The notes under the pieces are model-generated. The model did not search any database, was not told the origin of the DNA, and worked only from the letters and a program-made list of their open reading frames with translations. A stretch of 64,000 bases of DNA, taken from positions 35,112 to 99,111 of the forward strand of contig JASJFT010000172.1 in NCBI GenBank assembly GCA_030770425.1, read 5' to 3'. The stretch's first letter is position 1, and each line of letters starts with the position of its first letter. The DNA is from Darksidea phi (lineage: Eukaryota; Ascomycota; Dothideomycetes; Pleosporales; Lentitheciaceae). This document shows positions 1-9,453 of this stretch, piece by piece. The translations under genes were made by a program, and so were the position numbers.

Positions 1-530
1 GGAACTCCCAGGCTGAAATCCGGATGCCCAAGCCAACTCGTCTCTGGTGAGGCGGCAGGAATAGCCTCATTCCGCGGTATTGCTGATAACAAGGCTACCC
101 CGCCGGTGAGGCTTTTTGTAACATGGATTAATAGAATGAGTCAAACCGAGAGCCTTGGTGCGCATCTGTGGTTTGAGGCCTTACAGCTACTATGCTGTTC
201 ACTTTGTGGAGCCTCTGCGGCTTCATTGCGATCGCCGTCATGTGTCAAGAGCCATCAGTGGCTCCACGGGAAGCTCAGTCATTGATCGATGGAAGGTACC
301 GTAGCGATGGAGGGCACTATATCTCGCAATAAGAACCTGCGAAGAGCCCGATTTGAGGAAGCAAGTGTTGCCCTCTCTACATTATTGCCCAGCCAATGAT
401 GAAGCCGCCGAGGATGCATGGATACACGCCACTTCGGCTCGCTTACGAACTGGTCACTCGCATCTCGGCAGGCAGACTAGGTCCGCAAGCCAACTCGCGA
501 AGCCGACCCTCCGAGAAAGCCCAGTCGACA

Positions 531-1034
531 ATGGAGGACCAGAAAGTTGCGGTAGTGGAGCTATCCGATCAGGCTCAACAGGAGGTAAAACACAGCGCCG
601 ACTTCATTCAGAAAGCATCGTATCAAGAGTTGGAGACGGAGGACTACTCATTGTGCGTTGAGGTTGAGTCTCTGGTCGAGCGATTTCCCAACGTCCTTGC
701 TCACTTTTCTGATGAGGTATATACGTTCTCTGCCTGCTCTATATCGCAGAATTGCTGGAGGTCACAAGCTGATTTGTGTTGCATTATCTAGCATAGCAAG
801 AGCGAGACACGAATAACCGCGATCCACTTCAAAAAGCGCGCAAGTCTCCCTGTCAAGAAGGGAGCAACCGTCGTTCTAATTCCAATACACTCTACCTCTG
901 AAACTCTGAAAGTCGGTAATAAGGAGCTGGTGTTTGGAAAATACGCTCAATTGACAGCGGGAGAACCGATGGAGCTCGCAATAGAGGATGCCTCTTATTG
1001 TCTTCTACTCTTGTGCCAGCCACCGGACACCTAG
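531..1034 (+). CDS. Small hypothetical protein, two exons
   Basis: I do not recognise the family. Exon 1 runs 531-716 and exon 2 792-1034. The 75 bp intron 717-791 begins GTATAT, ends ATCTAG and has an AAGCTGAT branch-like site about 25 bases before the acceptor. Splicing keeps the frame and gives 142 residues. The N-terminal part is acidic (EDQK, ELETEDYS). The C-terminal part is mixed and ends in a leucine/cysteine stretch (CLLLLCQPPDT). No signal peptide or membrane segment is evident. The ATG at 531 was preferred over an in-frame ATG at 396 because the protein becomes compositionally regular only after 531. It has no close neighbour. It could be a remnant of a longer protein. Confidence 0.45.
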
Positions 1035-3550
1035 ATTGGCAACACGGGCACTGAGACTCTTTGTTTTGCAAGAGTGGATGAGGAATGTTTCTGTCTTCGG
1101 TGCCTGCGTCCTGCGGGAGTGGACGACGCCAGTGGCTAGTTGGACGACATCTGGGAGGCTATAACAATGCAAGCACTCTATTAGCGACGGATAAGAGCTA
1201 CATAGGAACTTTTTAGCACAGCCAGGTACGGAGGGTACGATTCTATGCGAATGCAGAACGGGTTAAATAGCCGATATGCTTAAAGTACCGTTACTGTGAT
1301 TGTCGTTCATTAGCATTCGGTATTTATAATTCCATTTCGTATGCGATGTCTTTGGTTACCCATTTAACACATCTAGCTTTGATCCCGAAGCTATTTCACG
1401 GCGAGTGCATGGGCTTTCACACTTGAAGACGAAAGTGATCAAAATTTAGATTTAGTTACGCTGCTTTAGATCAAGGATATTCCCCGCTGGCTCGGGCTCG
1501 CCAGAAACAAGGCCACGTACTTCTGGTATCCGTCGACACAAGTATCTACCTAAGAGCAGCACTCCCTAGGCCCCTAGTCTAGAAGACCAATCGGTATGCC
1601 GGGTCGCAAAGGTGTGTCCGTAATAACACAAAAAGATCTTTTCGTTACATTTCTACCGCTACGTCCGACGAATCATATAAACAGAGGCCATCACTACTAT
1701 CAAAGATGATAACACCACGAATTCTGTCGACCACTGGTGTGCGTTCTCGGTTTCCACCCCTCCAGCAATGTCCCATATTACGTCAAATTTTTGTTCTATT
1801 CGCCTTATCCGCGCTTCCAGTTCATGTGAGTCCCCTCTATGCTGCGGATGATTGTGGAAAGTAACGTGGACCTCGGATCCGCGCGTTTCTATGACATGTC
1901 AGCCATCATGCCTCTCAGGAAGGGAGCGGCGCTGGAGGTTTGGATATCAAAATCTGCCACCAACCTTGGTGTCTGTATTCTTTGGCCACCGTTACCTCGT
2001 CAATTTCCCTAAACCTATTCTCGGAAATTATACTCGATGTAGAGTTATCGCGAGTTCGACTACGGTGGTTCACCTGGGTACCCGACGATCGATTGTGGGG
2101 ACGCGTGTTCGAATCAGGTTCTGACCTTCGTGCTCCTATCAAAATGTTCAGCATGGAAAATCACGGATCATTCGTCCTGCACTTTCACACTTACGCGCTT
2201 CTCGCCGATCTCTAGACGCAGGACTCGAGCTTCCCTGCTCACTATGCGGAGATCTGCGGGGGTCTTGTTTGGCCATTGCACAACCTTCTCGCACTATGGC
2301 ACCGCTATTCGTTTATTATACTCCAAAGCAGGCCTCGTACCACGCTGAGCGGACAACCGATTGGCGTCGGGACGAATAGTGGATCTGTCAAGGGCATCGA
2401 ATCTTGAGGCGTTCGAATCCGCGTCGGATTGGCGCAACGACGAACGAATGTGGCCTCTCTGGGCCGCAGCCAGCCCGGAGGAGAGAAGTAGCAAGGCCAA
2501 GAAGGGGCTGGCCAGAAGAGGGTTGGATGGCTTCTATCGCGACGATGATGGCTGAGAGATGTCAACCCCTCGTGGAGTCCCGCGGGTAATCTCTTCGCAT
2601 TACTCAGATCTCAGCCTTCAGCCTTCAGCCTTGCCAGACAACAGGTGGAGACCTCGTGCACAACAGTTTTGCTTTGTTTATAGGGCTTGTTTTAGAAAGA
2701 AATTGTGTTCGGGACGTGCGTCTTGCACAATTCACAGAGTACCGAGGACGAGCAGCAGATCTTGGTAGGATATAGAAGGATACACGCGAGGGCGTCCTGT
2801 GATCGAGACCCGTGCGCTCGGGATCTGACATCCTCAGATTCACCGTCTAAATCACAACTTCACGATTCCTAGCGTAGTATCCATCCCTCCCGATCTTCCC
2901 GTCTTCACCTCCGATGCGTCGCGGCCCCAACGTCTCGTCCTGGTGCGGCGGTCCTCCGAGCCTAGTCCAAAAGTTGAGGTCGTGGAACACCGGGGCCGGA
3001 TGATTTGCGACTTTTTCCTTGGAGTCATTCCAGGGTAATAAATTTTGGACCCGTAAATCAGGCAACACGACAGAGCGCTCTCAGGCGAGAGCACAACATT
3101 CATAGCTCTATCATCGACAGGAAGAGTGGCAGAAGTGCGCGAAAGGACTTCGCGTCGAAAAGTTGTTGATGGAAACGCAACGGCCCTGTCATAGTCAAGA
3201 TTATAACACTCTAACTACTTCCATTATTTGCGCTCTAAGTAGTTTTAGCACAGGTTACTGCTGTAACATTATAATTTTGCTACAAACATTCCTCTAAGAA
3301 GACTCCATATCTGTTTTATATGCTCCTGCATTAAGTGCCTGTGCAATCAAACATTGTAATACACCCAATTCAAAACTCCGCTTACACATCCATGGCAAAA
3401 AGAGAGCAACCAAAAACGTAGTGAGCCATTAACCCTCTAACCACTAGGTGCTCCTTCAAAGTCGCGATTGAAGCTGCAGCAGTAGGTTGAGACAGCATCA
3501 TTGTGATGTGTGCCCCTTAACTGGCCACCCTCTCTGTCCATCTGCTTAAA
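1035..3550. other. Intergenic, no supported gene
   Basis: About 2.5 kb with only short open frames on both strands that overlap each other, start mostly at non-ATG codons and show no recognisable motif. I see no RNA gene or element here. Confidence 0.5.
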
Positions 3551-3718
3551 CTACCCAGTTTCGGGCTCGTAGTACTCGATGATATAGTATTTATAGTAGC
3601 CATTCAAGGACTTGAGCAGTGTAATTGAATAGTCGAAACCCAAATCGGCGAAATTACCGCCGTCGCCGGCGTCAGTTGTCTCGTCGGCGATGAGGAGCAA
3701 GATTTTACTGCTGTTCAT
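3551..3718 (-). pseudogene. Possible decayed carrier-protein-like fragment
   Basis: A 55-residue open frame on the minus strand (ATG 3716-3718) reads ...LLLIADE...NFADLGFDYSITLLKSL... The core FADLG-x-D-x-S-x-x-L resembles the phosphopantetheine site region of fungal non-reducing polyketide synthase carrier domains (usual form ADLGVDS), but with one residue inserted before the serine. The minus-strand DNA just upstream (about 3719-4330) has open frames of disordered, Ser/Lys/Thr-rich sequence and possible donor sites (GTAAGT), as in a linker. It could equally be chance. If real, it is a broken end of a larger gene; no KS or AT motifs are visible. Confidence 0.2.
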
Positions 3719-4540
3719 GGGAAACGGGAAGTTTCCCTTCTTGGGCGTGTTGAGGTCGATGATGATTCTGAGTCCGTCTCTATTATCGCCGTTATCGTAC
3801 CTGTTACTACCCTCTTGTCATTTGTGGCTGCTGCCCCGACTGCCCTCCCCGCTCCTACTAATAAACACTCTTGAAAAGTGTTGGACTTGGATATATTCTG
3901 AGCGGCGGAAGATTTGCTTACAACTTTCTTGGCCGCTGGACTTCCTCTTGAAACTCTACTTCTGTTGAGATAGCTCATTTTATTGCGGAGAGAGGACAGT
4001 GTCCAGGCCAGCCTTGTCGCTCCCTGCCTTTCGAGCCGAAGATGCGGGCGGCTTTTGCTGCACTGACCTTTTCATGTGTATTGGAGTTCCTACGTGGCGC
4101 TCTGTCCCTCGTTGTGCGACAGCTACTCTTCATCTTGCCATCCAGACCAATCTCCTTCCGAATCGACGTGTCTTTGTCTCCACACTTCTTGTTCGGTTCA
4201 TCATTAGGGGCACACTTCCCGGGCTCACTTCTCGTGGATGAAGACTGAGATTGTCCTCCGGGACACCGATTCCGTTTGGTTTTCGAGTATTATGTTCATG
4301 CGAGGAAATGAGGTGAGCTAGTGCTGCAAGTAGAAGGAAATGGTATAGCCATCACTTACATGGCCGGAAATATTGGGAGCCAACTCCTTCTCTGGAGGGC
4401 ATTTCCCTCGCTCTTCCTCTTCCTCGAGGGTCTCCGGCCCCGACGTACTGGTCTCCCTTCGAGATTAGCTCCTTCCTTACTCACATGTTTCGCACTGCTT
4501 ATAGCAGAATTCCATAACATTTTGCAAACGCGTTTGCACA
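3719..4540 (-). other. Possible minus-strand multi-exon coding remnant
   Basis: Three minus-strand stretches look weakly protein-like: an acidic Glu-rich segment around 4375-4445 followed by a GTAAGT donor, a Lys/Ser/Cys-rich frame around 3985-4260, and a Ser/Lys/Arg-rich frame 3715-3978. I could not join them into one convincing gene. Confidence 0.2.
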
Positions 4541-4546
4541 ACCGGA

Positions 4547-4547
<1 letters not shown>

Positions 4548-4577
<30 letters not shown>

Positions 4578-4620
4578 CTTCTTCTTCTTCTTCTTCTTCT
4601 TCTTCTTCTTCTTCTTCTTT
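4548..4620. repeat. (CTT)n / (AAG)n microsatellite
   Basis: About 24 uninterrupted CTT units. Read on the minus strand it would encode a poly-lysine run, but I see no gene that needs it. Confidence 0.95.
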
Positions 4621-4717
4621 TTCAATTTTTAAGCGACTTTCGGACGCCTCCTCTCTCCTATAAACACTCTTGCCTCACGCTTTTGATGATGCATGTCAAG
4701 AAGATTAAAGATGGTTC

Positions 4718-4963
4718 ATGGCCAGTAAGCACGTATTCCTTACCTTCATGAATGGAAAACCATTTCGACGCGATGGCGTCTCCACCGCAGTCCTTTCGAA
4801 CCCGAATTTCGATAAGTTTTGGCCAATGAGTTTTACACTAGACCCTCCAAGCTCCAGGGTACACGAGCAAGCTTGGATGGAGAGCACCAAGAAGCCCCGC
4901 GGACTATACGAGCCGCGTGATAACCTGAAGTTGAGGATTTACACGTTGCCGCCAATGAGATGA
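4718..4963 (+). CDS. Small hypothetical ORF
   Basis: An 81-residue ATG-started frame with balanced composition and no low complexity (MASKHVFLTFMNGK... ending TLPPMR). No domain recognised, no clear intron, no signal peptide. It may be an exon of an unrecognised gene or a chance frame; the flanks give no support either way. Confidence 0.2.
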   Translation: MASKHVFLTFMNGKPFRRDGVSTAVLSNPNFDKFWPMSFTLDPPSSRVHEQAWMESTKKPRGLYEPRDNLKLRIYTLPPMR

Positions 4964-5423
4964 GGAAAAGGTGTTGAGTAGCAATAGGGCCTAGGTAAGA
5001 GGATTTGATATTTGAGCAGCCATAAGATAGATAACCCGCTACCGTTGTCAGCTAGTTCAAGTTTCAAAATGGATATTTGAAGCTTCGTGTACGGTCCTCG
5101 AATTTTGCATGTTCCAATCTATAACACCGGGTTGCGAACTGCGTCGTAATCTCCGAAGCACTGCCGACACTGACGCGTCTCTAGGTGAGCTTTACCGACT
5201 TTTTATTACTTATTTAGGATCTTGATTCGGAGTTCAAGAGGAAGACTGAGCGATTCAGCCCCAGTGCGTATGTCCTTGGCTTGACTACCGTACCGCGCCA
5301 AGTAGAGGTTTCAAAGTCATAATGTGAGTGTATCCCCTCATCACGGGTCTTAGAAGTCGATATCAATAGAATTTCGCTGACTTTGCTACTTTTTCTCGAT
5401 ATTTGAAGCTGTATCCAATCAGC

Positions 5424-5454
5424 AACCGATACCTTCGTGTAAAAGGTATCGGTT
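5424..5454. other. Perfect 12-bp inverted repeat (hairpin)
   Basis: AACCGATACCTT (5424-5435), a 7-base loop, then AAGGTATCGGTT (5443-5454). It lies 58 bases beyond the 3' end of the minus-strand CYTH-like gene, so it could sit in that transcript's 3' end. Confidence 0.6.
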
Positions 5455-5511
5455 CATGATTTTCCTTAATCCTAGCGTCTATAACATTACGCGATCCACG
5501 AATTAAAGAGA

Positions 5512-6324
5512 CTAAAGACGTGGCTTGATCCCTCCGTACCGTTCCATGATAAGCTTCGTCTTCAATGAGTCCTCGGGGAGGAGCCAGCCTCTGCTCTGTA
5601 GGAACTCTACAAGCTTGGCGCGCCCCTCCAAAGCTTTCCCCAAATCAGGCGTCTTGAATGATACCTCGACGATCGGTTCAAGTGTCGCATCCATCTTGCT
5701 CTTCCTAATCGGCCACACTTCAATGAAAAGCTTGAGCTTATCCCAAGTACCTTTAGTTCGCTTCGCGAGCACTGGCCCATAAACTATGGAGTTGGCGAGA
5801 TGCTGAGTACCCGAGTTATCAGCAAACCAGTTTCTGAACTCCTTGGGCGCTTTGCTGGAGAGGACCGTGCGCGAGCATTCTGCAGAGGGAAGGTCCATCC
5901 CTTCGAACCCCGCGATGGAAAGTTTCTCATCATGGCTGATGGAGAGAGTCTGTTTCTGGTACCCCACTTCAACCTGCGCCCCGAAGGTAGTCGCTGAGTC
6001 GAAACCCTCTTGCTTGGCCGTCTTGAGCGCTGCATCGATGTTGCCTTTAGTTATACTAGAGTATCCGTCACCAACTGGATAGCGCTTCTTGTACGTGAAT
6101 TCGAACTCGTCGTCGTCTTCGCTCTTGCGGATGCGAAGGCTCCAGCCGTTGGTGTAGAAGTCTTGTTTCATGGTATCCAGGAATTGGATGTTCATTTTCT
6201 TGGCGTCCGACAGTATGGAGAACCCTGAAAGGACTGCATCGTTGAGTCTGTTGTCGGATGCGAGCACTTCTGAGGGCTTCAGAAGGAGCTTGACTTCGTA
6301 GTTGGGAACTAGGTTGGACGCCAT
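5512..6324 (-). CDS. CYTH-like (triphosphate tunnel metalloenzyme superfamily) protein
   Basis: Single-exon gene, 270 residues. The fold is suggested by alternating charged beta-strand motifs: YEVKLLL near residue 9 (position of the ExExK signature), RIRKSEDDDEFEFTYKKR at about 63-80, then LFIEVWP near 200, and a C-terminal helix. CYTH/TTM proteins bind triphosphates and divalent metal inside a beta-barrel (thiamine triphosphatase, adenylyl cyclase and polyphosphate polymerase relatives). The first glutamate of ExExK is Asn here (N-Y-E-V-K), so catalytic ability is uncertain. No signal peptide or membrane segment, so probably cytosolic. It is divergent from the M4 protease gene. Family assignment is by motif only. 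Confidence 0.65.
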   Translation of the reverse strand: MASNLVPNYEVKLLLKPSEVLASDNRLNDAVLSGFSILSDAKKMNIQFLDTMKQDFYTNGWSLRIRKSEDDDEFEFTYKKRYPVGDGYSSITKGNIDAALKTAKQEGFDSATTFGAQVEVGYQKQTLSISHDEKLSIAGFEGMDLPSAECSRTVLSSKAPKEFRNWFADNSGTQHLANSIVYGPVLAKRTKGTWDKLKLFIEVWPIRKSKMDATLEPIVEVSFKTPDLGKALEGRAKLVEFLQSRGWLLPEDSLKTKLIMERYGGIKPRL

Positions 6325-7538
6325 AATGTTCCAATTGCCAAAAGAAAGCGGTGGGACTGCGCCTTGTTGCGTGATAGGGCTGAACGAGGCTATGTAACAA
6401 CTTCAAACCCTCAAAGTGGGGAGGCTTAGCTGATGGTCATATCTTAGTTTTGATGAGCTGGTGTGGTCCGCATTAGCAGTTCAGCCGGTAGCAAAATCTT
6501 CAGGTGCGGCTGGACCTGCGATCACAAGATGAAGGTTGCCATAGGCAATCATTGGTACACTAGGCAGCACTTGTGGCATCTAAACGCACATGACGTTCGG
6601 TTACGGAATCGAACCACTGTTCTACCTGCTGCAAAAGCAATGTGGTCAGAATCCAAGCAAGGTCCTGGTCCATTGATTGGCGCTGAGCTTCTTCTCGTGA
6701 CGTCAAATTTGACCTCACCGGCGTGATATTGCACGCACCGGCTTGTGCAATCTGCGGGGTGGTTCAGTGCTTAACCGTATGAGTGGAGGAACGAAACAGT
6801 GCCCTCCATTAACTACTCCCCGTCTGACAATTAAGCGGGATCCTCCGAGTATTCCCTCAGGCCAGAATAGATCATGCTGACAGCATTCAAGACCCCGCAT
6901 CAGTGGTTATGCAACTAAACTCTCTTTCTCCAATGATTTGTAGAGGACGTACGACGCGTCTTATCTAACTTGTGAAAATGATTAGCTCACCCAGAGAACT
7001 CAAAGCCTTTCTGCCCAAGCCATGAGAAATCAACCGGCTTTCTTTTTAAACCTAAGAAATGCACATGAACGATGGGGTTCAGCCGTTAAGCCAAATCCAG
7101 CCACCTTCGTCTCTTCCCTTGGCTATTTCTTCCAATTGGTGAGCCAAGCGTGCTGCGTCCTGTGATAAGTTGTTCCCTAGCCCAGCTGAGCCACTTCCTC
7201 CTCAACCATTATCTAGCTTTTGGTATGGGATCCAATAGATTAAGAAAATGGTAAGAGGGTTGCGGAGTTGCGAACTACAAGGCTGGGCTTCAGTGGCCAA
7301 TACGGCTTTGCTTTTAGTTTAGATTAAGACACAGTATGTTGAAGATACGAGAGGCGTTGCAGCCCGCTTGGAGCCGACTCTTGACCGGTCATACATGATT
7401 GAAGTATAAATAAAGGGCATGCGTAGCGAGCATTAAATGGAAACTCATTGTCTAAGCATCACTCAACTTCTCTACGATCTGAAACGAATATTGATCTTCC
7501 TACCTCTTGCCTCACCAACTACCCGTCCACCAACCAGC
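6325..7538. other. Divergent intergenic region
   Basis: 1.2 kb between a minus-strand and a plus-strand gene, presumably holding both promoters. Short frames inside lack support. A B-box-like string near 6605 (GGTTCGATTCC on the minus strand) has no matching tRNA stem or A box. Confidence 0.5.
7405..7414 (+). promoter_or_regulatory. TATA box-like element
   Basis: TATAAATAAA, about 134 bases before the ATG of the M4 protease gene, a plausible distance for a fungal promoter with a short leader. Confidence 0.45.
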
Positions 7539-8875
7539 ATGTGTACTCAGCACCAGCCCGGGACTGTAGGAGATCTCAGAGTTCTTGTTTTCGGTAGCAT
7601 GCTAACCTCTCGTTCCAGATGTGCCACTTCGTCCCCCCTTCCATCCTCCAGCACATTGCCGAGTCTGAGGCTGCTCCCGAGGAAGCACGCCAAGCAGCTA
7701 TTCGCACCCTCTCAGCCGATCAGGACTTCCGCGAGCGGCGTGTGCAAGCCCTCGTGAGTGGCGGAATACCCACTGCTCCCGACGATTCTGCTATTTCGGC
7801 AGCCCAAGCACCAATTGTGAGCTCAGGCTTTGTCCCGCCCGGAATTATCGAGCATATCGCCCAGAGCGAACTGGCAGATGACGAGACTCGAGAGAGTGCA
7901 AGGGCAACATTGAGGTCAGATGCTAAGATTCGCGAACAGAGAGCGGCTCTCATCGGCCCTGCCGCGGCGGACGAGCCCCATGACCCTGAAGCTGCGGCTC
8001 TCGTGCTGAAGCGCGCCATCTACGATGGGAAAAACCTTCCCCCTCTTCCTGGTACCCTTACCCGCGCAGAAGGTGCTGCGCGCTCACGCGACAGACAGGT
8101 CAACAACGCTTATGACGGTGTCGGCATTACGGTCAAGTTCTTCCATACTGTGTTTGGTCGCAACGCTATCGACGGCAATGGCGGTACTCCTATTGTTACT
8201 GTTCATCATGACGGGGATACAAGCAATCCACTTGGTTACAACAACGCCTTCTGGGATGGCGCCCAGCTTGCTTTTGGAGATGGCGACGGCATCATCTTCG
8301 ACCATTTCGCGGACTCGCTTGATGTTGTAGCACACGAATTGACCCATGCCATCACCGAGTATACAGCCGGAATTGCCTACACGAAGCAGTCCGGAGGCCT
8401 AAACGAGTCCATCTCCGACGTCTTCGCTGCGATGGTTGAGCAGTGGCACTTCAACCAGATCGCTGCCGATGCCGATTGGCTTACCGGCCAGAACCTGTTC
8501 CCCATTGCCATCAAGGGCTCAGCTCTTCGCAATATCGCCCAACCAGGAACAGCATACAACGACCCCATCCTGGGCCGTGACGCCCAGATCGCTCATTTCA
8601 GTCAGTACAGCGACGCTCTGGATGTTCATAATACCTCCGGTATCCCTAATCGGGCGTTCTACTTGGCCGCCACCGGCTTCGGTGGCCATACGTGGCTGAA
8701 AGCTGGGAAAATCTGGTATAACACCTTGACCGACCCTCGTGTCAAGAAGCCTCGTGGGATCATCACTTTCAAGGAATGGGCGGATGTGACGGTTGATCAC
8801 GCCGCCAGGTTGTTCGGAGCTGCGGGATCCGTTATTGTCCGTAATGCTTGGGTCGCTGTTGGTGTTCTGGTCTAA
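7539..8875 (+). CDS. M4 thermolysin/protealysin-like metalloprotease with duplicated propeptide motif
   Basis: Zinc endopeptidase of the mostly bacterial M4 family. Exon 1 7539-7565 and exon 2 7619-8875 flank a 53 bp intron (GTAGGA...GCTAAC...CAG), giving 427 residues; an ATG at 7619 would give 418. Numbering from 7619: HELTH at 239-243 supplies two zinc ligands and the catalytic Glu, E263 in GGLNESISDVFA is the third ligand at the correct spacing, and DVHNTSGIPN carries the active-site His. There is no secretory signal peptide. The N-terminus has the short protealysin-type propeptide motif (F-V-P-P-x-I-[LI]-x-H-I-A) twice, at about 4-41 and 71-108. Known protealysin-type enzymes have one short propeptide and no classical signal. 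A bacterial origin of the family in fungi is likely (inference). Confidence 0.9.
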
Positions 8876-9453
8876 TGCGAAACATGGAAGTTATAGTAAA
8901 CTATCTTGATAGTATACGTCCTATAAATTGAGCTATTCTCTCTCTACCTTTGTCTATACTACAATACACCTAATAACCCTAGAAGGGATGGACAGGAAGG
9001 CCTTTCGATAATTAACGAGCTACCAGATAATCCCGGGTCTCATAGTATATATATAAACTTCAAGTATACTCTAATACTATAACACCTCGCGATATATCCT
9101 CTTCACTAGTCTTCGGCCATCGATAAGACAAGCGGTGGCCCTAGGTATTCAAGATCTCAACACGCATCAATTGAGAATCGCCATCTATATACCCCAACCA
9201 TCCACATCCACAATCTAGCCGCCAGAATCCAAATGCTGTAGCACCCACCTACAGTGTAAAAGGTAGGAATCTACCCAACCCCTATCCATCAAGGCATAAC
9301 ACAAAAACGCCACACGCTAAATAAACCCAACGTTTCAAGCCATGCAAAAAGCGACCGTCCCATGCTATGATCGTACATCCCTCAAAGCAAATCAGCCCCT
9401 ACAAAAAACCAAAGTAAATACAAGCAAAGATACGCATCACTTATTTCAATCAC
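8876..9453. other. Intergenic, convergent 3' ends
   Basis: 578 bases between the protease and the minus-strand kelch gene. AT-rich, no gene seen. Confidence 0.6.

Noticed and set aside
4356..4625. Poly-lysine minus-strand frame
   Set aside because: Created by the CTT microsatellite.
6595..6625. tRNA-like B-box string on the minus strand
   Set aside because: No T-stem pairing, no A box and no acceptor stem at tRNA spacing.
7437..7757. 106-codon frame overlapping the M4 protease start
   Set aside because: Out of frame with the protease, starts almost at the expected transcription start and has no motif; at most an upstream ORF.
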